DNA of 64,000 nucleotides from Serratia plymuthica. GTDB taxonomy: Bacteria; Pseudomonadota; Gammaproteobacteria; Enterobacterales; Enterobacteriaceae. Shown here piece by piece: positions 22,970 to 34,736 of the stretch (positions within the stretch are counted from its first letter, which is position 1; each line of letters starts with the position of its first letter). The translations under genes and the position numbers were made by a program. The notes beneath the pieces are model-generated. The model was not told the origin of the DNA. It saw nothing but the letters and a program-made list of their open reading frames with translations, and made no database searches. The stretch covers positions 1,488,001-1,552,000 of the forward strand of contig NZ_CP068771.1 of assembly GCF_018336935.1 (NCBI RefSeq), read 5' to 3'.

Positions 22970-23710
22970 TCAATAAATCACTTTATGGCCGTAGCTTTCC
23001 AGAATGCCTTTAACGCGATCCATCGTGTCCGCTTTTGGTGGATGGACGCCGTCCAGCTTGTACTCTTCCCCCATCGCCACCCATTTGTGCTTGCCGAGTT
23101 CGTGATAGGGCAGCAGTTCGATTTTCTCGATGTTGGTCATGTCTTTGGTGAACTCACCCAGCATGTGGGTTGATTCGTCATCGTCGGACCAGCCGGGCAC
23201 CACTACATAACGGATCCAGGTGCGCTGATTGCGCTTCGCCAGATAGCGGGCGAAGTCCAGCGTGCGGTGGTTGGAGACGCCGACCAGGTTCTGATGGATG
23301 TCGTCGTTCATCTGTTTCAGATCCAGCATCACCAGATCGGTGGCGTCCAGCAACTCGTCGATCACCGGATCGTAACGCCGTACAAAACCGTTGGTATCCA
23401 GGCAGGTATTGATGCCTTCCTGCTGGCAGGCACGGAACCAGTCACGCACAAACTCGGCCTGCAAAATGGCTTCGCCGCCGGAGGCCGTCACGCCGCCGCC
23501 GGAAGCGTTCATAAAGTGCCGGTAAGCGACGGTGTCTTTCATCAGCTCTTCTACGGTGACTTCTTTGCCGCCATGGGTGTCCCAGGTGTCGCGGTTATGG
23601 CAATACAGGCAGCGCATCAGGCAACCCTGGAAGAAAACGATAAAGCGGATCCCGGGACCGTCAACGGTGCCACAGGATTCGAAGGAGTGGATACGGCCTT
23701 TCACTGACAT
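22970..23710 (-). CDS. pflA: Pyruvate formate-lyase-activating enzyme
   Basis: Radical SAM enzyme that places the glycyl radical on PflB under anaerobic conditions. The 246 residues hold the cluster motif [10 protein letters not shown] with Cys30, Cys34 and Cys37, and the SAM-binding [13 protein letters not shown] region. The open frame runs on to 23740, but the ATG at 23710 ([14 protein letters not shown]) matches the E. coli protein in start and length, with GGAGAA upstream. It is last in the focA-pflB-pflA set; a terminator between pflB and pflA suggests its own promoter as well. Confidence 0.97.
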   Translation of the reverse strand: MSVKGRIHSFESCGTVDGPGIRFIVFFQGCLMRCLYCHNRDTWDTHGGKEVTVEELMKDTVAYRHFMNASGGGVTASGGEAILQAEFVRDWFRACQQEGINTCLDTNGFVRRYDPVIDELLDATDLVMLDLKQMNDDIHQNLVGVSNHRTLDFARYLAKRNQRTWIRYVVVPGWSDDDESTHMLGEFTKDMTNIEKIELLPYHELGKHKWVAMGEEYKLDGVHPPKADTMDRVKGILESYGHKVIY

Positions 23711-24014
23711 TGCAGGGGGTTCTCCAATATTGACTGTCAAGCGCAGTCTAAAAGTAGGTTCATAACCGCCGGCCAGGGATCAGCGATGCAGCAACCGGAT
23801 GGGCCCGGCGACTGGGGTGGAACGATTCCTGTTGGCCGATTATTACACCGGATAACTGTTTTGCCGGATATCCATCAACTTCATTCAGTATAGCTGTCTG
23901 GCAAAACAGACTCGCGATGAGTCAGGGGAACTGCGTTTGTTAAAAAGGCCGGAAATATCCGGCCCCGGTATTCAGCTTTACCACCGGGCGGGAAACCCCG
24001 CCCGGATGGGGCAA
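23711..24014 (-). promoter_or_regulatory. pflB-pflA intergenic region
   Basis: About 304 bases with no gene. It holds two hairpins just after pflB (one with a T tract, listed separately) and presumably a pflA promoter. No clear promoter motif stands out. Confidence 0.5.
23942..24005 (-). terminator. Double-hairpin terminator of pflB
   Basis: On the minus strand a GC-rich hairpin (CCGGGCGGG / CCCGCCCGG, 23984-24005) is followed by a second stem GGCCGG / CCGGCC (23946-23963) and TTTTTA. The second is an intrinsic terminator. Confidence 0.85.
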
Positions 24015-26297
<2,283 letters not shown>

Positions 26298-26351
26298 TAT
26301 ACACCTACCTTTAATTGTGGATTTCTAACTCGGCGCACGGTGACTGACAGC

Positions 26352-27212
26352 TTAATGCTGCTGTTCACCACCACGCAGATAAATTACCCAGTAAGTCAAC
26401 CCAACCAACAGGCCGCCGCCAATGATATTGCCAATGGTGACTGGGATCAGATTGTCGATGATGAAGTTGCTTACGGTCAGATGAGCAAATTGCTCGGGTG
26501 CTGCCCCTACGGCTTGCCAGAATTCCGGCGTGGCGAAGTGTTTAACCACGATACCCATAGGGATCATAAACATGTTGGCGATGCTGTGTTCGAAACCGCT
26601 GGCGACAAACATGCCGACCGGCAGGATCATGGCGAACATTTTGTCCATCAGGCTGCGGCCGGAATAGCTCATCCACACGGCCAGGCAGACCATCAGGTTA
26701 GCCAGAATGCCGAGGCAGACGGCCTCAATAAAAGTGTGGTGCAGCTTGTGGTCAGCGGTTTGCAGGACGTTAAGGCCCCACTGGCCGTTGGCGACCATGT
26801 GTTCACCGGAGAACCAGATGAGTGCCACAAAGAACAATGCGCCAATCAGGTTGCCGATATAGACGTTCAACCAGTTGGCTGTCAATTGGTACCAACTGAT
26901 GCGGCCGCTGGCCTTGGCAATCACAATCAGCACGGTGGAGGTGAACAGGTCTGCACCTGAGACCACAACCAGCATTAACCCCAGAGAGAAACAGATGCCG
27001 CCGACCAGTTTTGCCAGGCCGAAAGGCACACCGGCAGTGCCGGTAGTCGCTGTGATATAAAACACAAATGCGATGGAAATAAAGACACCGGCAGTGATCG
27101 CCAAATAAAAAGTTTTCAGCGGATGTTTGGTGGCTTTATACACGCCTGCATCTTCAGCGATTTTCGCCGTTGCCGCAGGTAATATCAGATCGAAGGGGTT
27201 GTCAGCTTTCAC
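26352..27212 (-). CDS. focA: FocA, formate channel
   Basis: Pentameric inner-membrane channel of the FNT family that exports or imports formate. The 286 residues carry six membrane helices and family signatures FGLAKLVGGICFSLGLMLVV and ADLFTSTVL, then GNLIGALFF and a conserved His in the helix near LHHTF (E. coli His209 region). It is first in the focA-pflB operon. Confidence 0.96.
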   Translation of the reverse strand: MKADNPFDLILPAATAKIAEDAGVYKATKHPLKTFYLAITAGVFISIAFVFYITATTGTAGVPFGLAKLVGGICFSLGLMLVVVSGADLFTSTVLIVIAKASGRISWYQLTANWLNVYIGNLIGALFFVALIWFSGEHMVANGQWGLNVLQTADHKLHHTFIEAVCLGILANLMVCLAVWMSYSGRSLMDKMFAMILPVGMFVASGFEHSIANMFMIPMGIVVKHFATPEFWQAVGAAPEQFAHLTVSNFIIDNLIPVTIGNIIGGGLLVGLTYWVIYLRGGEQQH

Positions 27213-27279
27213 ACTAACTCTCTCACTTTAGGGTTAAAACAACGCAATGAGATACTAGCAAAGCAGTATAGGGTAAAAA

Positions 27280-27293
27280 TTGATTTGGATCAT
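27280..27293. promoter_or_regulatory. FNR-binding site before focA
   Basis: TTGAT-TTGG-ATCAT matches the FNR consensus TTGAT-N4-ATCAA at nine of ten defined bases, about 70 bases before the focA start codon. It fits anaerobic activation of the operon. Confidence 0.75.
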
Positions 27294-27482
27294 AAGGTGG
27301 GGAACTAGAGCGGCCAAAAACCAGATAAATAATAGGGTTTATTGCATTAATTTATTGATTTTAAATAAAAAAATATTTTTTAATGTTTGCAAATAATTTT
27401 GAATGGACCGGGTGAACACGTGTTTGAAAGGTTAAATATTTATGCGTATTGTCTCTTTTTGGCAGTTAACCTTTACTTATCG

Positions 27483-27490
27483 GTTAATTA
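27483..27490. promoter_or_regulatory. Likely ArcA-P site before focA
   Basis: GTTAATTA equals the core of the ArcA-P recognition sequence; GTTAAC at about 27463 and further TTAA runs lie nearby. About 275 bases upstream of focA, as for distal pfl promoters in E. coli. Confidence 0.5.
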
Positions 27491-27702
27491 TTATTTCACC
27501 AACTTGCAACAATTAACGTTTTGTTTGTCTTGTTTGTTGATAAGTGCGTAATTAGCCGGAAAAAATAAAAAGAGAAAAGGGTGATTTAACCGTCAAAATA
27601 ATATCCGGTTATTTTTTGCCGCTTTTACGAATGCAGCATACACCGATCTACTGCTTTAGGAGTAGCGCCGGCAGGCAAGCTGCCGACGCATGAATACTGC
27701 CG

Positions 27703-29466
27703 TTATGCCTGCGCCCAGTGGCGACGCTTGGCGTTTTGCAGTTTTTCGTAGGCTGCCAGCAGCGCCTGGTGCGCCGGTAACGCTTTCAGGCTGCTGTCGA
27801 CGGCGAACAAGCCGTTAAAGCGCTCTTCGCCGCTGATGGCGGCAGAGGCGGCGTCGACCGCTTCCTGACCGTACATTTTCACGAAGGCACCGTAGTACTG
27901 AGCCGGATCGCGCTCAGGCTCCTGCGTCAGCAGCAGCAGGGTTTGCAGGCAGCGGTAGTAATTGCTGCGTGCCGGGCTTAACACCGAGCCGTTGAAGTCC
28001 TGGGTCCATTCCGTCCAGATCAGAGCCTGTTCCATATCGCCGCCCGCGAGTGCCAGCATGGATTTCAGTTCGCCCACGCGCAGGGTATGCCAGGCGTTGT
28101 CTTTACCGGAGGCGATACCCAGCAGTTCACGTACGCGGGTGAAATCGTCCAGGCCTTCGTCATCCAGTCGCTCAATCAGCGCCAGATATTCTTGCGGCTC
28201 CCACTCGCTGCCCGGCAGCGCCAGCAGGGTATCACGCAGGTGCGCGCCCATGCTGTTATTGGCCAGCAACAGATCTTCCGCCGGGTAGATGTCGGACATG
28301 CCCGGCACTATGATGCGGCAGGCGTAAACGTCCAGGTGTTCGTAGTCGGCGATGTACACTTCGGCACCTTCTTTGTCGAAAATGCTCATCAGCGTGGCGA
28401 ATTCTTCCTGCGTGCTGCCGCTGAAGCTCCAGTCGACAAACGGGTAATCCGCATCCTGTTTGAACATGTCCCAGGAGATCAAACCGCTGGAATCGATAAA
28501 GTGGGTTTCCAGATTGGTGTGTTCGGCCACTTCTTCGTCATCGAAGGTTGGCGCGGTGAACACGTCCAGATCCTTCAGACTGCGGCCCTGCAGCAGTTCA
28601 GTCACGGTACGCTCAAGCGCTACGCCGAAGTCAGGATGAGCGCCGAACGAGGCGAAACAGGTGCCGTTGGCCGGGTTGAACAGCACTACGCAGATTACCG
28701 GGTAGTTGCCGCCCAACGAGGCGTCATAGGACAGGATCGGGAAGCCTTCCTGTTCCAGGCGGGCAATAGCTTCCACCACGCCCGGATAGCGGTTCAATAC
28801 TTCGGCCGGGATCTCCGGCAGGCTGATGGATTCGGCGATAATGCGGTTTTTCACATAACGCTCGAAAACTTCGGAAAGGCCTTGTACGCGGGCTTCGTTC
28901 GCGGTGTTACCGGCGGACATGCCGTTGGACACGTACAGGTTTCCGATGATGTTCATCGGGATATAGACCCTTTGCTGGTCCGACTGACGGGAGAACGGCA
29001 GGGCGCAGATGCCGCGATCGCCATTGCCGGATTGCAGATCGATCAGATCGCCGGCGGTCAGTTCCTGCTCAGGATCGTAGAACGCATGCAGGCGTTCGTC
29101 GAGGATGCCTTCCGGCAGCGAATCGTCGGCCGGGATCGGGAACCATTTCTCGTTCGGATAATGCACGAAATCGCCTTCGGCAATGTGCTTGCCCAAATAG
29201 AAATCGGCAAAGAAATAGTTGGTGGAAAGGCGCTCGAAGTATTCGCCCAAAGCGGAAGCCAGCGCGGCTTTTTTGCTGGCGCCTTTACCGTTGGTGAAGC
29301 ACAGCGGGCAATCGCGATCGCGGATATGAACCGACCATACGTGCGGTACCGGGTTCAGCCAGGAGGCTTCTTCGATATTAAAACCCAGATCGCTTAATTT
29401 CTGTTGGAAACGGGCGATGGAATCTTCCAGCGCGGCGTCTTTGCCAGGGATAAAAGTTTGCGTCAT
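27703..29466 (-). CDS. ycaO: YcaO, cyclodehydratase-family protein acting on ribosomal S12
   Basis: Founder of the YcaO family. The E. coli protein is needed with RimO for beta-methylthiolation of S12 Asp88; other family members activate peptide amide bonds with ATP. The 587-codon reading frame (586 residues) has the family ATP-binding stretches GKGASKKAALASALGEYFERL (shown in part) and RVQGLSEVFERYVKNR, and a C-terminal helical extension. The ATG at 29466 (MTQTFIPGKDAAL) gives the E. coli length; the GTG three codons upstream is less likely. Divergent from ansB across about 150 bases. Confidence 0.95.
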   Translation of the reverse strand: MTQTFIPGKDAALEDSIARFQQKLSDLGFNIEEASWLNPVPHVWSVHIRDRDCPLCFTNGKGASKKAALASALGEYFERLSTNYFFADFYLGKHIAEGDFVHYPNEKWFPIPADDSLPEGILDERLHAFYDPEQELTAGDLIDLQSGNGDRGICALPFSRQSDQQRVYIPMNIIGNLYVSNGMSAGNTANEARVQGLSEVFERYVKNRIIAESISLPEIPAEVLNRYPGVVEAIARLEQEGFPILSYDASLGGNYPVICVVLFNPANGTCFASFGAHPDFGVALERTVTELLQGRSLKDLDVFTAPTFDDEEVAEHTNLETHFIDSSGLISWDMFKQDADYPFVDWSFSGSTQEEFATLMSIFDKEGAEVYIADYEHLDVYACRIIVPGMSDIYPAEDLLLANNSMGAHLRDTLLALPGSEWEPQEYLALIERLDDEGLDDFTRVRELLGIASGKDNAWHTLRVGELKSMLALAGGDMEQALIWTEWTQDFNGSVLSPARSNYYRCLQTLLLLTQEPERDPAQYYGAFVKMYGQEAVDAASAAISGEERFNGLFAVDSSLKALPAHQALLAAYEKLQNAKRRHWAQA

Positions 29467-29614
29467 TGTCTTCACTTTTTGAGCGTACTAAAAACGCGCA
29501 ATGATACGGGGTTTTACGCCCAAGCTCCATGTATTCCTAAAGCGGTGGCAAAGTCACAGTTTTTTTAAGGATAAGGGCCATAATTCAGCGGGTTATCTAT
29601 CAAGGAGAAACCTA

Positions 29615-30661
29615 ATGAAATCAGTGAAACTCAGCGTTGCGGCGCTACTCCTGGCGGGCGCGAGCGGTTCTGCGCTGGCATTGCCCTCCATCACTCTGTT
29701 GGCAACTGGCGGCACCATTGCCGGCGGCGGAGAATCGGCGACAAAATCCAACTATACGGCGGGCAAACTGGGCGTCGACGCGCTGGTGAATGCGGTGCCG
29801 GAGTTGAAAAACGTCGCCAATGTGCAGGGTGAGCAGGTAGTGAACATCGGTTCGCAGGATATGAACGATGAGGTGTGGCTGAAACTGGTGAAGAAAATCA
29901 ACGCCGACTGCGGCAAAACGGACGGCTTTGTGATCACCCACGGTACCGACACGCTGGAAGAAACCGCCTATTTTCTCGATCTGACCGTCAAATGCGACAA
30001 GCCGGTGGTGATAGTCGGCGCGATGCGTCCGGCGACGGCGATGAGCGCCGACGGCCCGTTCAATCTGTATAACGCCGTGGTGACGGCGGCGGATCCACAA
30101 TCGGCCAAACGCGGGGTGCTGGTGGCGATGAACGACAGCGTGCTGGATGCGCGCGACGTGACCAAAACCAATACCACCTCGGTGCAGACCTTCCAGTCGC
30201 CCAATTTCGGCCCGCTCGGCTATATCCATAACGGCAAGGTCGACTATCAGCGTTCACCGCAGCGCAAGCATACTACCGATACCCCATTTGACGTATCCAG
30301 CCTGACCGAGCTGCCCAAGGTCGGCATTGTCTATAACTACGCCAACGCTTCCGATGCGCCCGCCAAGGCGCTGATCGCCGAAGGTTATCAGGGGATCGTC
30401 AGCGCTGGGGTCGGTAACGGCAACCTGTACAAAACGGTGTTTGATACGTTGGCGACCGCCGCACATAACGGTGTGGCCGTGGTGCGCTCTTCAAGAGTGC
30501 CGACCGGTTCCACTACGGAAGACGCGGAAGTGGATGACGCTAAATTCGGTTTTGTTGCCTCTGGCACGTTGAACCCGCAAAAAGCTCGGATTCTGCTGCA
30601 GTTGGCGCTGACTCAGACCAAAGACGCCAAACAGATCCAACAGATGTTTAATCAGTATTGA
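29615..30661 (+). CDS. ansB: L-asparaginase II, periplasmic
   Basis: High-affinity tetrameric enzyme hydrolysing asparagine to aspartate and ammonia in the periplasm. The 348 residues equal E. coli AnsB. A signal peptide of about 22 residues (MKSVKLSVAALLLAGASGSALA) precedes the mature LPSITLLATGGTIAGGG with the nucleophilic Thr. The second active-site block ITHGTDTLEET and the AMRPATAMSADGP loop are intact, as are the two cysteines (DCGKTDG and VKCDKP) that form the family disulfide. The ATG at 29615 follows AAGGAGA; the longer frame from 29501 is not supported. In E. coli ansB lies elsewhere; here it sits between ycaO and serC. Confidence 0.97.
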   Translation: MKSVKLSVAALLLAGASGSALALPSITLLATGGTIAGGGESATKSNYTAGKLGVDALVNAVPELKNVANVQGEQVVNIGSQDMNDEVWLKLVKKINADCGKTDGFVITHGTDTLEETAYFLDLTVKCDKPVVIVGAMRPATAMSADGPFNLYNAVVTAADPQSAKRGVLVAMNDSVLDARDVTKTNTTSVQTFQSPNFGPLGYIHNGKVDYQRSPQRKHTTDTPFDVSSLTELPKVGIVYNYANASDAPAKALIAEGYQGIVSAGVGNGNLYKTVFDTLATAAHNGVAVVRSSRVPTGSTTEDAEVDDAKFGFVASGTLNPQKARILLQLALTQTKDAKQIQQMFNQY

Positions 30662-30671
30662 GTCGTGTTCG

Positions 30672-30697
30672 ACGGGGGGCATCGCTCCCCGTTTTCT
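30672..30697 (+). terminator. Terminator of ansB
   Basis: Stem ACGGGGGGC / GCTCCCCGT (one G-T pair) with loop ATC and a following TTTT, ten bases after the ansB stop. Confidence 0.85.
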
Positions 30698-30710
30698 GTC
30701 GTCGGGCCAT

Positions 30711-30757
30711 GCTGCAGGCAATCACCGGCCGACGTGGCGGGGGATTGTGCCTGCAGC
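30711..30757. repeat. Inverted repeat in the serC upstream region
   Basis: Arms GCTGCAGGCA (30711-30720) and TGCCTGCAGC (30748-30757) are perfect complements around a 27-base GC-rich centre. The left flank CCATGCTGCAGGCA recurs, with one change, at 58560-58573 in another intergenic hairpin. Confidence 0.6.
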
Positions 30758-31093
30758 GCCTTTGGCGGATTCACGGCAACATATTTGCCCGCTCTGCGGC
30801 AACGGTCGGTGGATTGCGGCCTTGCCCCATAGTCTGGGTAGCTGAATACAGCATAAAACACCGTGTTAACCCACTGAATTCTCCGATGACGCAGCGTTTT
30901 ATCGCACAAAAAAACGCAGCGACGGCAGAGCCTGTTATTTCGTCTTGCGGTAGTTTGCCGCCTGCGGGCGAATAAGCATTGCAGCAGCGTTACGTGAGTG
31001 ATAAAACCGATGGGTTGGTTAACTCGACGGTTAACTTTGGGCGTATTTCGGTTGGCCAGTTTCATTGGCGAATAGTGAATGTGGTGAGGGGAA

Positions 31094-32179
31094 ATGACTC
31101 AGGTTTATAATTTTAGCTCTGGCCCGGCAATGTTGCCGGTAGAAGTGTTGCGTCGTGCGGAACAGGAACTGTGCAACTGGCACGGTCTCGGCACCTCGGT
31201 GATGGAAATCAGCCATCGCAGTAAAGAGTTCATCGAAGTTGCCCAGCAATCCGAACAGGATCTGCGCGATCTGCTCAAGATCCCCTCCAACTACAAAGTG
31301 CTGTTCTGCCATGGCGGCGCCCGGGCGCAGTTTGCCGCTCTGCCGTTGAATTTGCTGGGTGATAAAACCACCGCGGACTATATCGATGGTGGTTACTGGG
31401 CACACAGTGCCATCAAGGAAGCGGAGAAGTACTGCACGCCAAATGCCATTGATGTGAAAACTACCGTTGACGGGCTGCTCGGCATCAAACCGATGAAAGA
31501 GTGGCAGTTGAACGACAATGCGGCTTATGTGCACTACTGCCCGAATGAAACCATCGACGGCATTGCTATCGATGAGACGCCGGACTTTGGCGACAAAGTG
31601 GTGATCGGCGATTATTCCTCCACCATTTTGTCCGGCCCGCTGGACGTCAGCCGCTTTGGCGTGATTTACGCCGGCGCGCAGAAAAACATTGGGCCGGCAG
31701 GCCTGACGCTGGTGATCGTACGTGACGATCTGCTGGGTAAAGCGCGCCGCGAAGTGCCGTCGATTCTCGATTATACCGTGCTGGCCGAGAACGATTCGAT
31801 GTTCAATACGCCGCCGACCTTCGCCTGGTATCTGTCCGGCCTGGTGTTCAAATGGTTGAAAGAGCAGGGCGGTCTGGTGGAAATGCACAAGCGCAATCAG
31901 GCCAAGGCCGAGTTGCTGTACGCAACCATCGACAATTCCGATTTCTACCGCAGCCGCGTGGCGCATGCCAACCGGTCCTGGATGAACGTCCCCTTCCAAT
32001 TGGCTGACTCGGCGCTGGACAAAGTGTTCCTCAGCGAAGCGGAAGCCATCGGCCTACAGGCGCTGAAGGGGCACCGGGTGGTTGGCGGCATGCGTGCTTC
32101 TATTTACAATGCCATGCCGCTGGCCGGCGTGCGGACATTAACCGACTTTATGATCGACTTCGAACGTCGTCACGGTTAA
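31094..32179 (+). CDS. serC: Phosphoserine/phosphohydroxythreonine aminotransferase
   Basis: PLP enzyme of serine and pyridoxal 5'-phosphate synthesis. The 361 residues show the N-terminal [14 protein letters not shown], the PLP-lysine motif [14 protein letters not shown], and the C-terminal [16 protein letters not shown] block. The ATG at 31094 follows GAGGGGAA. It is first gene of the serC-aroA operon, with a hairpin between the genes that may modulate aroA. Confidence 0.97.
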   Translation: MTQVYNFSSGPAMLPVEVLRRAEQELCNWHGLGTSVMEISHRSKEFIEVAQQSEQDLRDLLKIPSNYKVLFCHGGARAQFAALPLNLLGDKTTADYIDGGYWAHSAIKEAEKYCTPNAIDVKTTVDGLLGIKPMKEWQLNDNAAYVHYCPNETIDGIAIDETPDFGDKVVIGDYSSTILSGPLDVSRFGVIYAGAQKNIGPAGLTLVIVRDDLLGKARREVPSILDYTVLAENDSMFNTPPTFAWYLSGLVFKWLKEQGGLVEMHKRNQAKAELLYATIDNSDFYRSRVAHANRSWMNVPFQLADSALDKVFLSEAEAIGLQALKGHRVVGGMRASIYNAMPLAGVRTLTDFMIDFERRHG

Positions 32180-32243
32180 GCCTGGCTGCCTGCTTTACGC
32201 GGGCAACGCGGGCAGCTTTCGCTGTTGTCCTTTTGCATTAAAG

Positions 32244-32276
32244 CGGCTCCGGCATTTTACCGGGGCCGTTTCGTTT
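32244..32276 (+). terminator. Intercistronic attenuator-like hairpin between serC and aroA
   Basis: Nine-base stem CGGCTCCGG / CCGGGGCCG (one G-T pair) with a seven-base loop, followed by TTTCGTTT, ending about 27 bases before the aroA start. A second, longer GC hairpin (about 32185-32217) lies just after serC. A partial terminator here would lower aroA relative to serC, as described for the E. coli operon. Confidence 0.65.
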
Positions 32277-32302
32277 ATCAGATTTTGGAGAGTTTTGTTC
32301 AC

Positions 32303-33589
32303 ATGGTGGATTCCCTGACGTTACAACCGGTCGCCTTGGTCAATGGCACCGTCAACTTACCCGGCTCCAAGAGCGTATCCAACCGTGCTCTGCTGCTGGC
32401 TGCGCTGGCGGAGGGAACGACCACGTTGACTAACCTGCTGGACAGCGACGACGTGCGCCATATGCTGAATGCACTGCAGGCGTTGGGCGTGCGTTATCAG
32501 CTGTCCGGCGATCGCACCACCTGTAAAGTCGAGGGTGTTGCCGGCCCGCTGGTGGCCCGCGAGCCGCTTGAGCTGTTCCTCGGCAATGCCGGTACCGCGA
32601 TGCGCCCGCTGGCTGCGGCGTTGTGTCTGGGTAGCGGCGATGTGGTGTTGACCGGTGAACCCCGCATGAAGGAGCGGCCGATTGGCCATCTGGTGGATGC
32701 TCTGCGCCAGGGCGGCGCGCAAATTGATTATCTGGAACAGACCGATTACCCACCATTGCGCCTGCGCGGCGGTTTTCACGGCGGTGACGTAACCGTCGAC
32801 GGCAGCGTTTCCAGCCAATTCCTGACCGCATTGCTGATGACCGCGCCGTTGGCCGAGCAGGACACTAATATCCATATCAAGGGCGAGTTGGTTTCTAAAC
32901 CGTACATTGATATCACGTTGCACCTGATGCGTACCTTCGGCGTAGAGGTCAGCCATGACAACTACCGGGTGTTCCATATTCAAGGCCGCCAAACCTACCG
33001 TTCACCGGGAGATTACCTGGTAGAAGGTGATGCATCCTCCGCGTCTTATTTCCTGGCGGCGGCGGCGATTAAAGGCGGCACCGTACGCGTGACCGGAATC
33101 GGCAAGAAAAGCGTTCAGGGCGACACCAAATTCGCCGATGTGCTGGAGAAAATGGGCGCGCGCATTACCTGGGGCGATGATTTTATCGAATGTAGCCGCG
33201 GTGAGTTGCACGGCATTGATATGGATATGAACCATATTCCGGATGCGGCAATGACTATTGCCACTGCGGCCCTGTTTGCCGAAGGACCGACCACCATCCG
33301 CAATATCTATAATTGGCGGGTGAAAGAGACCGACCGCTTGGCCGCCATGGCGACTGAATTGCGCAAAGTGGGCGCTGAAGTGGATGAAGGTGAGGACTAT
33401 ATTCACGTGGTGCCGCCGGCGAAGCTGAAATTTGCCGATATCGGTACCTACAACGACCACCGTATGGCGATGTGTTTCTCGCTGGTGGCGTTGTCGGATA
33501 CCCCGGTGACCATCCTCGATCCGAAATGCACGGCGAAAACCTTCCCGGACTATTTTGAGCAATTGGCACGCATCAGCCAATTGGCATAA
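32303..33589 (+). CDS. aroA: EPSP synthase (3-phosphoshikimate 1-carboxyvinyltransferase)
   Basis: Sixth step of the shikimate pathway: joins phosphoenolpyruvate and shikimate 3-phosphate. The 428 residues hold the substrate motifs [20 protein letters not shown] (Lys22), [29 protein letters not shown] and the C-terminal [13 protein letters not shown]. The sequence is of the glyphosate-sensitive class I type (Gly in NAGTAMRP). The ATG at 32303 matches the usual MxSLTLQP start; the frame open from 32225 is leader. Confidence 0.97.
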   Translation: MVDSLTLQPVALVNGTVNLPGSKSVSNRALLLAALAEGTTTLTNLLDSDDVRHMLNALQALGVRYQLSGDRTTCKVEGVAGPLVAREPLELFLGNAGTAMRPLAAALCLGSGDVVLTGEPRMKERPIGHLVDALRQGGAQIDYLEQTDYPPLRLRGGFHGGDVTVDGSVSSQFLTALLMTAPLAEQDTNIHIKGELVSKPYIDITLHLMRTFGVEVSHDNYRVFHIQGRQTYRSPGDYLVEGDASSASYFLAAAAIKGGTVRVTGIGKKSVQGDTKFADVLEKMGARITWGDDFIECSRGELHGIDMDMNHIPDAAMTIATAALFAEGPTTIRNIYNWRVKETDRLAAMATELRKVGAEVDEGEDYIHVVPPAKLKFADIGTYNDHRMAMCFSLVALSDTPVTILDPKCTAKTFPDYFEQLARISQLA

Positions 33590-33612
33590 CCGACAGTCGG
33601 ATGATTTCTTTT

Positions 33613-33634
33613 TAAGGCCCTTAACCGGGCCTTT
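33613..33634 (+). terminator. Terminator of serC-aroA
   Basis: Stem AAGGCCC / GGGCCTT with loop TTAACC, followed by TTATC, shortly after the aroA stop. Confidence 0.8.
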
Positions 33635-33743
33635 ATCATTTCTAACGCCCTGACGCTGAGACTTCTTCTATACTTTTCTGCGGTTACGAGCTTATTTTCA
33701 ACAACCAGACAGTTCCAGGGTAACAGTTCGTCTCTTGGCAGCG

Positions 33744-33797
33744 TATAATACGCCACCGTACCTGCCCCGACTGGGCGGGCGGCAGGGGCGTTTTTAA
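33744..33797 (+). promoter_or_regulatory. cmk promoter -10 and GC-rich leader hairpin
   Basis: A perfect TATAAT lies at 33744-33749. Just downstream a GC-rich hairpin (GCCCC 33764-33768 with GGGGC 33785-33789, or CCTGCC with GGCAGG) is followed by TTTTT, upstream of the cmk start at 33866. The -35 is weak (TAACAG). The hairpin looks like an attenuator, but this is inference. Confidence 0.45.
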
Positions 33798-33865
33798 TTA
33801 TGCTTTCGCGTTGTGCTGACGGCAGATTATGCCCCTGTGAGGTTTACTACCCGAAGGAGAGAGAA

Positions 33866-34555
33866 ATGACGGCTACAGCCCCGGTGATAACCGTTGATGG
33901 ACCAAGTGGCGCTGGTAAAGGCACATTGTGTAAAGCGTTGGCAGAATCCCTTGGTTGGCGATTGCTGGATTCCGGTGCGATTTACCGCGTGCTGGCGTTG
34001 GCGGCGTTGCATCATCAGGTCGATATCACCTCTGAGGAGGCGCTGGTTCCGCTGGCCGCACATCTCGACGTTCGCTTTGTCGCCCAGGGCGGCAAACTGC
34101 AGGTCATTTTGGAAGGTGAGGACGTCAGTAATGAGATCCGCACTGAAACAGTCGGTAATACCGCTTCGCAGGCGGCGGCTTTTCCGCGCGTGCGCGAAGC
34201 TTTGCTGCGTCGTCAGCGTGCGTTTCGCGAGGCCCCGGGTTTGATTGCCGATGGCCGCGATATGGGTACGGTGGTATTTCCCGATGCACCGGTAAAGATT
34301 TTCCTGGACGCCAGTTCGGAGGAGCGTGCGCAACGCCGCATGCTACAGTTGCAGGAAAAGGGCTTTAATGTTAACTTTGAACGTCTTTTAGCCGAGATAA
34401 AGGAACGGGATGACCGTGACCGTAATCGGCCTATCGCGCCACTGGTGCCGGCTTCCGACGCCCTCGTGCTGGATTCAACCAGCATGTCGATCGACGAAGT
34501 CATCCAGCGTGCGCTGACTTATGCACATGAAGTGTTAGCGTTGCCGCAGCAATAA
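33866..34555 (+). CDS. cmk: Cytidylate kinase
   Basis: Phosphorylates CMP and dCMP in pyrimidine recycling. The 229 residues show the P-loop GPSGAGKGT near residue 13, [20 protein letters not shown] (in part) and [14 protein letters not shown] of the lid region. The ATG at 33866 follows AAGGAGAGAG. In E. coli it is cotranscribed with rpsA, which is next here too. Confidence 0.96.
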   Translation: MTATAPVITVDGPSGAGKGTLCKALAESLGWRLLDSGAIYRVLALAALHHQVDITSEEALVPLAAHLDVRFVAQGGKLQVILEGEDVSNEIRTETVGNTASQAAAFPRVREALLRRQRAFREAPGLIADGRDMGTVVFPDAPVKIFLDASSEERAQRRMLQLQEKGFNVNFERLLAEIKERDDRDRNRPIAPLVPASDALVLDSTSMSIDEVIQRALTYAHEVLALPQQ

Positions 34556-34639
34556 GCTGCTGCGACGTTATTGCTTTTTGTCATATTTGTCATAGCAGTA
34601 TCGAACTATATCGGGTAAAATTTTACCCCTGTAACCTAA

Positions 34640-34736
34640 ACCCTGTCGGCATGGAGCCAATGGCGGGGTATGTGAAACAACCCCATTCGGCGGGATGCTA
34701 AATGGACGTTAAACTATAGAACCCTGAAGATTAAAC
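34640..34736 (+). promoter_or_regulatory. rpsA translational leader (S1 autoregulation)
   Basis: The leader folds into a hairpin (AATGG-bulge-GGGGT with ACCCCATT, 34658-34687), and no Shine-Dalgarno match stands before the rpsA ATG (GAAGATTAAAC). This is the known pattern of S1 mRNA, whose initiation depends on, and is repressed by, the S1 protein itself. Confidence 0.6.

Larger units (their letters stand above)
27213..27702. promoter_or_regulatory. focA-pfl upstream control region
   Basis: 490 bases between focA and ycaO, strongly AT-rich between about 27300 and 27600. It holds no open frame of note. An FNR-type site (27280) and an ArcA-type core (27483) are visible and listed separately, matching the multi-promoter FNR/ArcA control known for E. 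coli pfl. The stretch near 27670-27685 contains a CGGCAG/CTGCCG hairpin after ycaO without a T tract. Confidence 0.6.
30662..31093 (+). promoter_or_regulatory. ansB-serC intergenic region
   Basis: 432 bases without a gene. It starts with the ansB terminator, then a ten-base inverted repeat (30711-30757), and must contain the serC promoter. In E. coli serC is controlled by Lrp and CRP; I could not place those sites by eye. Confidence 0.5.

Noticed and set aside
29470..29614. CRP-like GTGGC...TCACA upstream of ansB
   Set aside because: The spacing between half-sites is wrong by one or two bases and the left half has a mismatch.
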